The notes under the pieces are model-generated. The model made no database searches, was not told the origin of the DNA, and saw only the letters and a program-made list of their open reading frames with translations. From Roseiarcus sp963741405 (GTDB taxonomy: Bacteria > Pseudomonadota > Alphaproteobacteria > Rhizobiales > Beijerinckiaceae), in contig CAVUHX010000039.1 in NCBI GenBank assembly GCA_963741405.1, positions 620,001-684,000 on the forward strand: a stretch of 64,000 nt of DNA, read 5' to 3'. The translations under genes and the position numbers were made by a program. Positions 17,788 through 26,256 of the stretch are shown here, in pieces (the stretch's first letter is position 1; the number at the start of each line of letters is the position of its first letter).

Positions 17788-17955
17788 GGGCGTATGTTCC
17801 TTGCTCTCGTTCCGACGTTCAGACTGCCAAGGCCGGTATCTTGTCAAGAACTATCATCGCCCGAAGATAGCGCTGTCGTCACGTACCGGGAGGGATCTGG
17901 AAGGCAGCAAAGGGTCAGACATGACACGTTCGCAAGACCGCCCGCGAACGCCGGC

Positions 17956-18007
17956 CATTTGCGCATTGCGGCCGTCCGTCGGTACGAATTTGAACGATCG
18001 CAAAGGT
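17956..18007 (+). repeat. ~52-bp dispersed repeat, copy 1
   Basis: The sequence running from CATTTGCGCATTGCGGCCGT to GAACGATCGCAAAGGT recurs in inverted orientation at 18442-18494, with only a few differences. The pair brackets the short palindromic element and the truncated integrase. Confidence 0.75.
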
Positions 18008-18018
18008 TCGATTCCGGG

Positions 18019-18100
18019 ATTACAGGGACAGTGCATTCTATTGTGGGGCACGAACGTTGGTTGACACATCCGACAAGAATTACTGCACTGTCATCGTAAT
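18019..18100. repeat. 82-bp palindromic element, copy A (MITE/REP-like)
   Basis: Its ends are ATTACAGGGACAGTGCATTC and a matching inverted end TGCACTGTCATCGTAAT, around a ~40-base core that includes CACGAACGTTGG. The same unit recurs at 23575-23652 and 23773-23850, plus a partial at 23745-23769. It encodes nothing, so it is a short non-autonomous or REP-like repeat. Here it overlaps the truncated end of the integrase gene. Confidence 0.75.
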
Positions 18101-18397
18101 GCCCGCGAGCTTGTGAGCGTAGGCGATCGCCGCCGCGCGGCGCGAATTGGTCGAGACCTTGAGACCGAAATCGGCGAGGGCCGCCAGATAGGCCGCAACG
18201 GTCGCCGGCGTCGCCGGCAGCGCGATCGCGCCGACCGCCTCGCACCAGGTCGTGAAATGCCGGATGTCGGCAAGGGTGGCGCGGCGGGTCGCGTCGGCCT
18301 TTTCGCTGAGCGCGTAGCCGGCGGCGGAAGTCAGTGCATCCGTGAGCACCGCCGCCGGCGCGCCTCCGACCGGCAGCAGCGTCAGATCGGAACGCAT
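18080..18397 (-). pseudogene. Truncated tyrosine recombinase, core-binding domain only
   Basis: The 105-residue product resembles the SAM-like N-terminal domain of phage-type integrases: ATRRATLADIRHFTTWCEA, PATPATVAAYLAALADFG, STNSRRAAAIAYAHKLAG. The catalytic domain with the R...HxxR...Y residues is absent. The frame ends inside the 82-bp palindromic element, so the gene was cut by that repeat or by a rearrangement at it. No remaining catalytic part is found nearby. Confidence 0.65.
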
Positions 18398-18441
18398 GAA
18401 TGAACATTCCGGTAGTGGGTCTGTTTGAATTTCGGCTTCCG

Positions 18442-18494
18442 ACCTTTGCGGTCGTTCAAATTCGTACCGATAGACGGCCGCAATGCGCAAAATG
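18442..18494 (-). repeat. ~52-bp dispersed repeat, copy 2 (inverted)
   Basis: This is the inverted partner of 17956-18007, sharing GCGCATTGCGGCCGTC and GGTACGAATTTGAACGA. It lies upstream of the truncated integrase start. Confidence 0.75.
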
Positions 18495-18754
18495 TCGGGC
18501 ATCCGCCGACGCCAGGGCGAACGAGTGCCAAATCCGACCGTTTGTTGCCATTCATGGTGGGTCCCATGACCGAAAGAATGCGCCAGCAGCGCTCGTTCCA
18601 ATCAAGACCCCAGCGCCATCCTCAGCGCGCCGGGGGGGCCATGCTCGCATCACCAAGGCGTCGCGCAGTGGGAATGACTGAGTAGGGAATCTTCCGCATA
18701 GACCGCTTGGATAGCGGGAGTAGTCGCTTCGACTGCGCGGCTCTGAGTAGTTTC

Positions 18755-18945
18755 CGAGGGTTGCCGCAGAGCGGCACTGCCCCTATGCAGAACTGTCTAG
18801 ACTTCGGCTGGCGAATCCGCCGTCTTCAATAAGGGGTTCGCTGGCGAGGACCTGCGGTGAATGGGGAGGTACCCGCCTGCCCCGCACTATAGGTGGTTCA
18901 CGCTTATCGCCGCGGCCAAATCATGATTGACCGCGGCGTTTCTTC
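18755..18945 (+). ncRNA. ssrS: 6S-RNA-like structured RNA with terminator
   Basis: The stretch folds by eye into a long rod. GCAGAGCGG pairs with CCGCCTGC, CCCCTATGCAG with CTGC...ATGGGG across a large bubble, CTTCG with CGAGG, and GCGAATCC with GGGTTCGC at the apex. A long hairpin with a central internal loop that ends at an intrinsic terminator is the layout of 6S RNA, which binds sigma70-RNA polymerase. No protein frame fits. The 5' end is approximate. Identity as 6S rests on shape only, since I cannot run a covariance search; another structured RNA is possible. Confidence 0.45.
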
Positions 18946-18946
18946 T
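18908..18946 (+). terminator. Intrinsic terminator after the structured RNA
   Basis: CGCCGCGG and CCGCGGCG form an 8-bp stem, extended by CAA-TCATGA-TTG inside the loop, followed by GTTTCTTCTC. This marks the likely 3' end of the upstream RNA. Confidence 0.7.
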
Positions 18947-18949
18947 CGC

Positions 18950-19972
18950 GCTTTCGCCGCAACGACGAATGACGCGTTAGGCCGTGGGGGCCGACTCTGC
19001 GTATGGCGACGGGAAGGTCGCAAAAGGCCGCCTCAGGCGCGGCGGATCGGCAACCTTTAAGGGCGCGTCATGCCCCTATTTGCTTGCAGTGGTTATCGTG
19101 GTTATCCCGATGTCGAGGCCGGAAACGCCCGTGAAGCGGCGCGCTTATTTGCTGATCTGCGGGCCAAAAGCGAATACGGCGGCGGCGGCGAGTGCACTTG
19201 TCTCACACCGACCTCGGGAAGCATTCTGACCTTTCTGGCGTACGTCGGAAACTTTCGCGGGCCTGGCGTCACGGCTGACCGCAGCGTCTCGATAACCGTC
19301 GAGCAGCAAGAGAACTGATCCGGTCGCGGGCGATCGACACGCCGATCGGAAAGCATACCTGCCCGCCCCACCAAAATCGTCGCACCGACTTCGAAGGGTG
19401 ACGGCGGCAGGAGTCTCCGATCATCCATGCCGCCCCCTGAAATTTTCGCGACGTCGGGCGCGCCCGCGACTCGGATAGGTGCTTTACGATAGCAACGAAT
19501 TCGACAACGGTCCGCTGTCCGCATAACAGCGGTCGCTCCCAAACGGCTTGGCGAACGAGTTCATATCCGACCCTTTGATGCCCTCCCGGCCGGTCCCGGT
19601 ACACGAGGAGAACGCCAGGGCAGTAATTGGTCGTGAGGTTCCGCCAAACACGGAAAGGGCATCCGCTTCGTCAGCATGGAAAAGGTCGAGAGTTGACCCC
19701 GATCAACTCGCCGGACGCCCCTCGAGCATAACATTATCCAACTGAAGTCGGGGCGCAAACGCCGCTCGGCGTCAGGGGGAGCGGCGCAAACGCTCCCGAG
19801 AAGGAGGGTCGGGCGATGAAAATCAGAGATTCCAGTGTCAGCAGCCGCCGCTGCAGTCGCAGCGGCGCCTGTCGGAATGGCCGTTGTCGCCGCGGAAGCG
19901 CCAAAGCCGATGGGAGTCGGCGCCAAGTTCCAACTCGCCCGGGATTACACGGATTACAGTGACAGTCGGATT
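18950..19972. other. Gap before group II intron, only weak ORFs
   Basis: No well-supported gene is seen. At 19816 an ATG with GAAGGAGG upstream begins a frame that resembles an export signal only if a one-base shift is allowed (to the frame AAAAAVAAAPVGMAVVAAEA, from 19835). This may be the start of a decayed exported protein. The last bases (about 19940-19972) contain tandem ATTAC-type half repeats of the palindromic element and form the exon next to the intron. Confidence 0.35.
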
Positions 19973-20040
19973 GTAGAGTCGAGGAAGGGCGCGGTGGCGT
20001 TGAGGCTTGGCCAATGGCTCCGTTTCCCTTCCCCGCTCAT

Positions 20041-20075
20041 CAAACCGGACGTGCGGATTTGCCGCATCCGGCTTT
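20041..20075 (-). ncRNA. Group II intron I domain V
   Basis: On the minus strand, AGCCGGATGCGG...CCGCACGTCCGGTTT forms the conserved catalytic hairpin, just after the maturase stop. Domain VI follows before the 3' splice end at 19973. Confidence 0.8.
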
Positions 20076-21371
20076 CCGACAGAGTTCATGTCAGGCTCAC
20101 GGCCGGCGCGGCCGGTCTGTCGCGGGTTAGACGCTGCACGCCGAGCCTCCCGAAGATTTCGTTCCAGGAGTACTCACGCGCGCCGCGTCCGCCGCGCTTG
20201 GCGCGCCGGTTGAGGAAGCGCCGGATCCGATCGCCAACATGTCGGTCGACGCTCCTGTACGCCGCGTTCAGGGTTCCGTAGCCGAAGTACGCCGACCACC
20301 CGCCAAGAAGGCGGTTCAGTCGCTTGCGCACGCCCGGCCAGTCGCCCGTCTCGCACGGCCTCAACAGATCGCCGATCTTGCCTTTGATCCGCGTCAGGCT
20401 CTTCATCGAAGGACGCGCGCCCAGATAGCGCTCTCCGTCGCGGGCGTATCTCGGCCCGAACGTATAGCCCAAGAAGTCGAAGTCTTCCGCACGGGCGTCT
20501 CTCACCGAGGTCTTGGCCTCGTTGAGCGTGAGCCCGAGCCGGGTCATGACCGCCCGCGTCCACGCCAGGGCCTCGGCCGCTCTGCCGCGGCTGAGGATGA
20601 CGAAGTCGTCGGCGTAATTGACCACATGCGCGCGGAACGTCTTGCCGCACTCCTTCACACGCCAGAACTTCAGGAAACGGTTCATATAGAGGTTGGCGAG
20701 CAGCGGACTGATCACGCCGCCCTGCGGCGTGCCCTTCCGGCAGCTCTTGCCTCCGCTCACGCGCCGTCTCCCCGCGCCATCCCGTTCTTCCGCCGGCGAG
20801 CTCAGCCACAGCTTGATCAGCCGCAGCACTTTTGCGTCGACGACGCGCCGGGCCACGCTCTTGAGCAGCTCGACGTGCGGAATTGTGTCGAAATATCTCG
20901 ACAAGTCGGCGTCTACGACATCGGCGTAACCCTGCCGGATCAACCGGTGGGTCGCCTTGATCGCGTCGCCCGCGCTTCGTTCGGGTCTGTATCCGTACGC
21001 ACAGTCCTCGAAGTCCGCCTCGAAGATCGGCTCCAACACCAGTTTGGCGGCCGTCTGCGCAACCCGATCGCGGATGGTGGGAATGCCCAACGGGCGCTCC
21101 CCGCCTCCCGGCTTCGGGATCATCACGCGCCGCACCGGCGAGGGCCGATACGTCATCGAGGCGAGGTCCTCACGCAAAGCCTCGAGCCACGCCTCCACTC
21201 CCGCCCGCTCGATGTCGTCGAACGTCACCCCGTCAACGCCCGCCGTCCCGTCGTTGCGACGGGCCAGCGCATAGGCGTGGGCGAGGATGTCCGCCCGACA
21301 GATCTTGTCGTACAGAAGATAGAAGCGGAACTTGGGCTCCGCCTTCGCCTTCACATAAAGCTTCCTCTGAA

Positions 21372-23043
21372 CCTAGAAACGGCAGTTGGCTGATGTGACG
21401 TTCACGCGATCAGCGATATTTCGCGTTTGGGTTGCATCAGGTTGGCGCGAGGCGGGGCGGGGCGCGGAGGAGGCGTCCGTTGAGGAAGGCCTGGAAGGCG
21501 CGCGACAAAATCGCCCGCCAGGTTTGCAGGCGGGTTAACTGCTCCGCATTTTTGGCGAGGCCTCGCAGGAAGGTGGCGACGGCGGCGAGCGCCCGAGCGG
21601 CGGGCTCGGCCTTGGCGTGCGAACTCGTCACGCGGATCGTCGTTTGCCGCGCATGCCGGGTGCGGGTGGCGATCGCCGTCAGGAACAGCGGCCGGCTGGT
21701 GATCGCCTCGCGGTGAAGGCTGGGATCGGCGAGACGGACGAAGATGTTCCACCAGTTGTAAAAGAGCGCAAGCATCCGGGCCGCGAGCCGGCACCGGGCG
21801 AGATCGTGCGTTGTATAGCCGCCCCAGCCCCATTGGTTCTTCATCTCGTCGAAAATGTTCTCTCCGTCGCCCCTGTCGCGATAGAGCTGACCGAACGCCT
21901 CAGTGACTTCATCGAGCGAGGTGACCAGAACCGAGTATTCGTAGACCTCCGTCGCTTCGCCGATTTCGGCGAACGCGAGTTGCGGCGGACCGCCGTCGTC
22001 GTTCACCCGAAGCCCCACGGCGTCCTTCAGCCGCCGCCTGAGCACGATCACGCGCCGCTGGCGGCTCCAGCCCACCAGCCGAACCTCGCTCTCCTTCGCC
22101 TCGAAGCCCTGGCCGGCGTCGACCCATTCGCGCGACGAGGCGAGCTTCTCGATCATGCGCTTGACGTTGGCGGTCAGCCGCAGCTTCAAGAGAAACGGAA
22201 GCGCCCGCGCCTCCGCCTCGCGCATGATCTCCTCGTTGCCGAAGCCCCGGTCGCCCCGCAACAAGGCGGGCCACAGGTCGCGCGGCAAACGATCGAGCAG
22301 CCCCCACAGACTCGGTGCGCTGTGTCTGGATGCATGCTCGTCGCCAGGGCCGACATCGACATCGAGGATCAGACGCGTCGAAGCCATCGAATACGTGTGA
22401 TAGCAATGGCTCGGACGTCCCGGCTTCTTGGGATTGTAGCCGAGCACCGCCCCTTCCTGATGACCGTAAAGCGGCTTAATCGTCGTATCGACGTCGAGAA
22501 TCCAGGGCTCGGCCAGCAGCGGCTCCACACAATATTGCAGGTGTCGGCGCAGCCAGACGGCCCCTTCCGTCTCGTCGATCGCCTTGAAGGCGCGCCGGAT
22601 CGCGTCCTCGCTGACGACCTTCTTCATCCCCAGAAGTTCCGGCAGCACGGCGTCGCAGCGCAGCGCCGCGATGTGCGCGTAGCGCCTGTGGCCGGCGAGC
22701 ATGGAAAGCATCGCCGTGCCGAGAACGTCCCGCTTGCTCGGCGCGTTCGGGCTCAAATAGCGAAGCGGACAGTCGGTCACCAAGGCGTCGAACAGGCCAG
22801 CCGTTTTGAGGAAGTCGACGAAGAACGGCAGCTGCCCATGCGGCGTCATCGCCGCTTTATGGTCCCATTCAACCCGGACCGGACCAAAGAAACTGTCGAG
22901 ATCGACGCCTCCCGGCGGCTCCCTCGCCACAACCACAGATTGTTCACCCGACCGGTGAGCCGAAGAAGATGACGAATCGCGCCTCATGCCCTGACATTGC
23001 GCGCGTTCCGCCCCCGCACAAAACCTCAACTGCCGTTTCTAGG
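21372..23043 (-). mobile_element. IS1380-family insertion sequence, complete
   Basis: The 17-bp terminal inverted repeats CCTAGAAACGGCAGTTG are perfect at both ends (21372-21388 and 23027-23043). The target duplication CTGAA flanks them (21367-21371 and 23044-23048). The 1672-bp element carries one transposase and lies in the intron RT gene. The intact ends and duplication suggest a fairly recent insertion. Confidence 0.93.
21437..22987 (-). CDS. IS1380-family transposase
   Basis: The roughly 516-residue DDE transposase has the family-typical segment WILDVDTTIKPLYGHQEGAV followed by GYNPKKPGRPSHCYHTY. Next come LRGDRGFGNEE (second Asp) and YRDRGDGENIFDEMKNQWGWGGY, which carries the catalytic Glu. 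It fills most of the IS. The frame is open to 23029, inside the right inverted repeat, so the Met at 22987 is a better start. No frameshift is seen, so it may be active. Confidence 0.9.
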   Translation of the reverse strand: MRRDSSSSSAHRSGEQSVVVAREPPGGVDLDSFFGPVRVEWDHKAAMTPHGQLPFFVDFLKTAGLFDALVTDCPLRYLSPNAPSKRDVLGTAMLSMLAGHRRYAHIAALRCDAVLPELLGMKKVVSEDAIRRAFKAIDETEGAVWLRRHLQYCVEPLLAEPWILDVDTTIKPLYGHQEGAVLGYNPKKPGRPSHCYHTYSMASTRLILDVDVGPGDEHASRHSAPSLWGLLDRLPRDLWPALLRGDRGFGNEEIMREAEARALPFLLKLRLTANVKRMIEKLASSREWVDAGQGFEAKESEVRLVGWSRQRRVIVLRRRLKDAVGLRVNDDGGPPQLAFAEIGEATEVYEYSVLVTSLDEVTEAFGQLYRDRGDGENIFDEMKNQWGWGGYTTHDLARCRLAARMLALFYNWWNIFVRLADPSLHREAITSRPLFLTAIATRTRHARQTTIRVTSSHAKAEPAARALAAVATFLRGLAKNAEQLTRLQTWRAILSRAFQAFLNGRLLRAPPRLAPT

Positions 23044-23574
23044 CTGAAGGGTCCTGATCTTATCCGGCGTTTGCAGACTCGTCGCCAATCGCCGCTCCTT
23101 CCCCTCTTCGAAAGCGCCTCTGAAGTCAGGGGCCTTTGCTCCGCCGGAGTTACCCGGCCTCGACGCTCTTACGCCCCTGTCCGACTCCCGCTTCCGGCCG
23201 GCGCCCTCAAAGACGCCGTCGAGGCCGAACCCTCGCCGGACGCGGGTCTCCCCTGATTACCCGTTCCTCTCTTCCGGCCTGCCGCGCCCAATACCCCCGC
23301 GGACCCCATGAGTGCGCATGTCGATGCCTTCCCCATGGATGCTGCCTTCCCCGTCACCGTGGCGGGTCGGCGTCCGCATTGAACCTTTCGAGGCCTGCTC
23401 AGGCTATCACTCAAGTTGCGGCCGGCCGGATCGCTCAACCGCCCAAGGCGGCCTTTGTCGCGAGGCTCCAGCCCGGCCGGTTGCCCCGCCAGACCGCTCG
23501 CCAGCTACCGGACCCATCGACACTTATCCGGGTGGAACCTTCCTCCACTAGAGAAACGCGCCTTCAGGGCGCAC

Positions 23575-23652
23575 ACGGTGACAGTGCATTCTATTGTGGT
23601 CACGAACGTTGGTTGACCCATCCGACAAGAATTACTGCACTGTCATCGTAAT
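23575..23652. repeat. 82-bp palindromic element, copy B (interrupted by intron I)
   Basis: Together with ATT at 19970-19972 it makes a full element ending TGCACTGTCATCGTAAT. The intron entered 3 bases inside its left arm. Confidence 0.8.
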
Positions 23653-23655
23653 GCA

Positions 23656-23744
23656 CCGCCAGACCGCTCGCCAACTACCGGACCCATCCACACTTATCCG
23701 GGTGGAACCTTCCTCCACTAGAGAAACGCGCCTTCAGGGCGCAC
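23656..23744 (-). mobile_element. Group II intron 5'-end stub
   Basis: About 88 bases, identical in layout to the 5' end of intron I, end at the same junction (GTGCGCCC on the minus strand against the ACGGTGACAG arm). The rest of an intron is absent. It arose by duplication or by an abortive insertion. Confidence 0.8.
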
Positions 23745-23769
23745 ACGGTGACAGTGCATTCTGTTGTGG
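23745..23769. repeat. Palindromic element, partial copy C
   Basis: Only the left arm ACGGTGACAGTGCATTCTG and a few core bases remain. A complete copy starts 3 bases later. Confidence 0.7.
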
Positions 23770-23772
23770 CAC

Positions 23773-23850
23773 ACGGTGACAGTGCATTCTGTTGTGGGTA
23801 CGAACGTTGATTGACCCATCCGAAAAGAATTACTGCACCGTCACCGTAAT
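23773..23850. repeat. 82-bp palindromic element, copy D
   Basis: The unit runs from ACGGTGACAGTGCATTCTG through GGGTACGAACGTTG to TGCACCGTCACCGTAAT. It has a few substitutions relative to copies A and B, including paired changes in the arms that keep the inverted pairing. Confidence 0.75.
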
Positions 23851-24037
23851 GCACCGTAACGCGAGCCGTAACGCCGGGTCGGAGCGGAGCGACTTCGTGC
23901 GTCGACCCGAAGCAGGCATTCCCGACGGGTCCCCGGTCTAAATCATCCGCCTTGCACGCGCCTTCGTTCGCCTCAATCACATTAGCGCACTGCCCTCACG
24001 GGTCTTGTGCTAAGCTGATGGCGCCGGAGGGCGCGAC

Positions 24038-25987
24038 ATGAGCGAAACCCGGAAGATTGCGGCGATCCTGGTCGCGGATATCGTCGGCTATAGCCGGCTC
24101 GCGGGAGCGGACGAGGATCGCATTCTGGCGCGGCTCAGGGCGCTGCGCAGCGACCTTATCGATCCGACCATCGCCCTGCATCACGGGCGCATCGTCAAGC
24201 GAACCGGCGACGGCAGCCTCATCGAATTCCGCAGCGTGGTCGACGCCGTGCGTTGTGCAATCGAAGTGCAGAACGGCATGATCGAACGCAACGCCGGCTT
24301 GCCGCCTGAGCGCCGCATCGAGTTCCGCGTCGGCATTCACCTTGGCGACGTCGTCGAGGAGGCGGACGGCGATCTGATGGGCGACGGCGTCAACATCGCC
24401 GCGCGGCTTGAGGGGATCGCCGCGCCCGGCGCGATCTGCCTCTCCGAGGACGCCTACCGGCAGGTGAGCGGTAGGCTCGACATGGCGGTCGTCGACCTCG
24501 GCCCGACCCGGCTCAAGAACATCGAACGGCCGATCCGGGTCTACTCGCTGCAGGTGGGCGTACCCGCAGAGGCGAAACCCGCGACGGCGGCTAAGCCGTC
24601 CGACAAACCGCCGGGATCGCTGTCGCGGTCTCTCATGGTCCGCCACAGCATTTTAGGGGTCGCGGCGGCAGCGCTAGTCCTCATGCTAGCCGTAGGCGTC
24701 TGGAATTTCTGGCTACGCCACCTCAGTCCCGGGGTCGTTGCCAGGGGGTCGCTCGCGGTACTGCCGTTTGCAAACCTCGGCGGCGACGAGGCGACGGGCA
24801 GACTCGCCGACGGTCTGACGGAAGACATCATCACCGACTCGTCGCGCCATCGCACCATGGACGTCATCGCTCACAATTCGACGGAGGTCTACAAAGGCAA
24901 GGCTGTCGATGTGCGGCAAGTCGGCAGGGACCTGAACGTCCGCTATGTGCTGGAAGGTTCGGTGCAGCGCGAGGGCGATCAGATCCGCGTCACCGCGCAG
25001 CTGATCGACGCTGCGAGCAATGCGCATCTGTGGTCGGAGCGCTGGGATAAGCCCTCGAAGGACTTCTTCGCGGTGCAGAGCGACATCGCCGATCAACTGG
25101 GGAACCGTCTTGGCGGCGGCGGTGTGATTCTCAACGCCGATACAGCAGCCGCGCGGCGTTCGCGCCCGGAAAATTTCACCGCTTACGAACTCTTTCTTGC
25201 CGGCCGGCGCGAGCATGTGCTGTTCACTCAGGAAGGCACCAAGAATGCTATCGAACTGCTCGAGAGGGCGGTCGCAGCCGATCCAAGTCTTTCCCGTGCC
25301 TGGTCCGAACTGTCCTTCGCTCGCCAATTTTTGATAGTTTGTTGCGGCGCGGACCCGGCGGTCGTCCTTCCTCCGGCGCTCGCCGCCGCGCGGCGCGCCG
25401 TCGAGACCGATCCGAGCGACGCCTTTGCCCATTCGGCGCTCGCCTATATCCTCGGGATGCAGGGAAACTTTGCCGCCAGCGAAGCGGAATACGAAACCGC
25501 CCTACGGCTCAACCCTGGAGACACCGAGATTCTCGCATTGTATTCAGGTTCGGCGTCGGCATTCGGACACCCTGAGCAAGGCGCGGAGATGGCCGATCAC
25601 GCAATCCGGCTCAACCCGAACTATCAGGTATGGCAGGCGTGGAATTTCTCTTGGGCATACTTCGCTGTCGGTCGATTCGAAGACACTTTGCGAATCCTAG
25701 AACGGCTCCCGAAAGACAACTACCTCGTCTACTCTTGGGTGCAGCGCGCCGCGAGCTATGCGGCGCTCGGCCGGCCCGCGGAAGCGAAGGCGGCCACATC
25801 GGATGCGCTTCAACACTTCCCCAATCTGACCATCGAGGGCTTCACCGGGACCGCGGACAACAGCGACGCAGACCGAATACGGCTCATCGGGCCGATGCGG
25901 GCCGCGGGATTCCCGGCCTGCGCGAAGCCAGAGACCCTAGCGAAAAATCCACAATTGGTGCGCCTGCCTGAATGCCTGTCGAAATGA
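24038..25987 (+). CDS. Class III adenylate/guanylate cyclase with TolB-like and TPR domains
   Basis: The 649-residue protein has an N-terminal class III cyclase domain (about 7-165): ILVADIVGYSRLAGADEDR, TGDGSLIEF, FRVGIHLGDV and GDGVNIAARLEG. A single transmembrane segment follows near 205 (ILGVAAAALVLMLAVGVW). A TolB-like CadC/FlgO-type region (SLAVLPFANLGGDEATGRLADGLTEDI...YVLEGSVQREGDQIRVTAQL) and C-terminal TPR repeats complete it. This is the usual rhizobial layout of a cytosolic cyclase with a periplasmic sensory part. A similar, frameshifted gene follows in the same direction. Confidence 0.92.
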   Translation: MSETRKIAAILVADIVGYSRLAGADEDRILARLRALRSDLIDPTIALHHGRIVKRTGDGSLIEFRSVVDAVRCAIEVQNGMIERNAGLPPERRIEFRVGIHLGDVVEEADGDLMGDGVNIAARLEGIAAPGAICLSEDAYRQVSGRLDMAVVDLGPTRLKNIERPIRVYSLQVGVPAEAKPATAAKPSDKPPGSLSRSLMVRHSILGVAAAALVLMLAVGVWNFWLRHLSPGVVARGSLAVLPFANLGGDEATGRLADGLTEDIITDSSRHRTMDVIAHNSTEVYKGKAVDVRQVGRDLNVRYVLEGSVQREGDQIRVTAQLIDAASNAHLWSERWDKPSKDFFAVQSDIADQLGNRLGGGGVILNADTAAARRSRPENFTAYELFLAGRREHVLFTQEGTKNAIELLERAVAADPSLSRAWSELSFARQFLIVCCGADPAVVLPPALAAARRAVETDPSDAFAHSALAYILGMQGNFAASEAEYETALRLNPGDTEILALYSGSASAFGHPEQGAEMADHAIRLNPNYQVWQAWNFSWAYFAVGRFEDTLRILERLPKDNYLVYSWVQRAASYAALGRPAEAKAATSDALQHFPNLTIEGFTGTADNSDADRIRLIGPMRAAGFPACAKPETLAKNPQLVRLPECLSK

Positions 25988-26256
25988 ATCTGCCGAGACA
26001 TTTCTGACGAACGAAGCGTTCTTGGATTTGTCCGAACCTGACGAAATCCGAGAATTGAGACATCCGCCTTCTCCTTGAGGACGTTCGACAGACCAAGGAT
26101 ATCGACCTTGGCCGCGGATCGCCCTGGTCGGATCTGCACCCAAGCGGTAGCACCCGGGCCTTGGAAAAAAGCAACCCGCCGTCATACAGTCCGCAGTTGC
26201 CGCCAGAGCCGATGCGATCATTGCTGATAGGTCGTCTTTAGAAGAGCCACCTCACA

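Larger units (their letters stand above)
20086..23262 (-). pseudogene. ltrA: Group II intron reverse transcriptase/maturase, split by IS
   Basis: The main part (20086 to about 21366) encodes RT domains: RRVMIPKPGGGERPLGIPTI, VVDADLSRYFDTIPH, GTPQGGVISPLLANLY, the active site YADDFVIL, and a maturase domain X (LLGGWSAYFGYG). No HNH endonuclease domain is visible. The N-terminal part (about 23049-23262) ends in QTPDKIRTLQ and continues in frame with RKLYVKAKAEPKFRF after removal of the IS and one copy of its 5-bp duplication. The protein is therefore disrupted. A GTG at 21354 could give a shortened product. Confidence 0.88.
19973..23574 (-). mobile_element. Group II intron I, interrupted by an IS1380-type element
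   Basis: The intron reads on the minus strand. It begins at 23574 with the group II 5' motif GTGCGCCCTGAAGG and ends at 19973 with CTCTAC after domains V and VI. Joining the flanks (ATT at 19970-19972 with ACGGTGACAGTGCA at 23575) rebuilds the arm ATTACGGTGACAGTGCA of the 82-bp palindromic element, which supports both boundaries to the base. Without the IS, the intron is about 1.9 kb, a normal length for an intron with a reverse transcriptase ORF. Confidence 0.85.
23486..23769. repeat. 170-bp tandem duplication carrying intron 5' end and palindromic element
   Basis: The block at 23486-23599 (CCGCCAGACCGCTCGCC through the 88-base intron 5' end into GACAGTGCATTCTATTGTGG) is repeated at 23656-23769 with about three substitutions. 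The offset is exactly 170 bases. The second unit therefore holds a stub of the group II intron 5' end next to another palindromic-element arm. Confidence 0.88.

Noticed and set aside
19561..19926. Minus-strand 121-codon frame before intron I
   Set aside because: Ala/Thr-rich start and no continuation or domain; overlaps a plus-strand SD and better explained as shadow.
21617..22972. 451-codon frame antisense to the IS1380 transposase
   Set aside because: Shadow of a well-supported transposase; no domain or ribosome binding site.
23044..23850. Possible CRISPR array in the repeated region
   Set aside because: Only two ~114-bp units offset by 170 bases and palindromic elements of differing spacing; no regular short repeats, spacers or cas genes.
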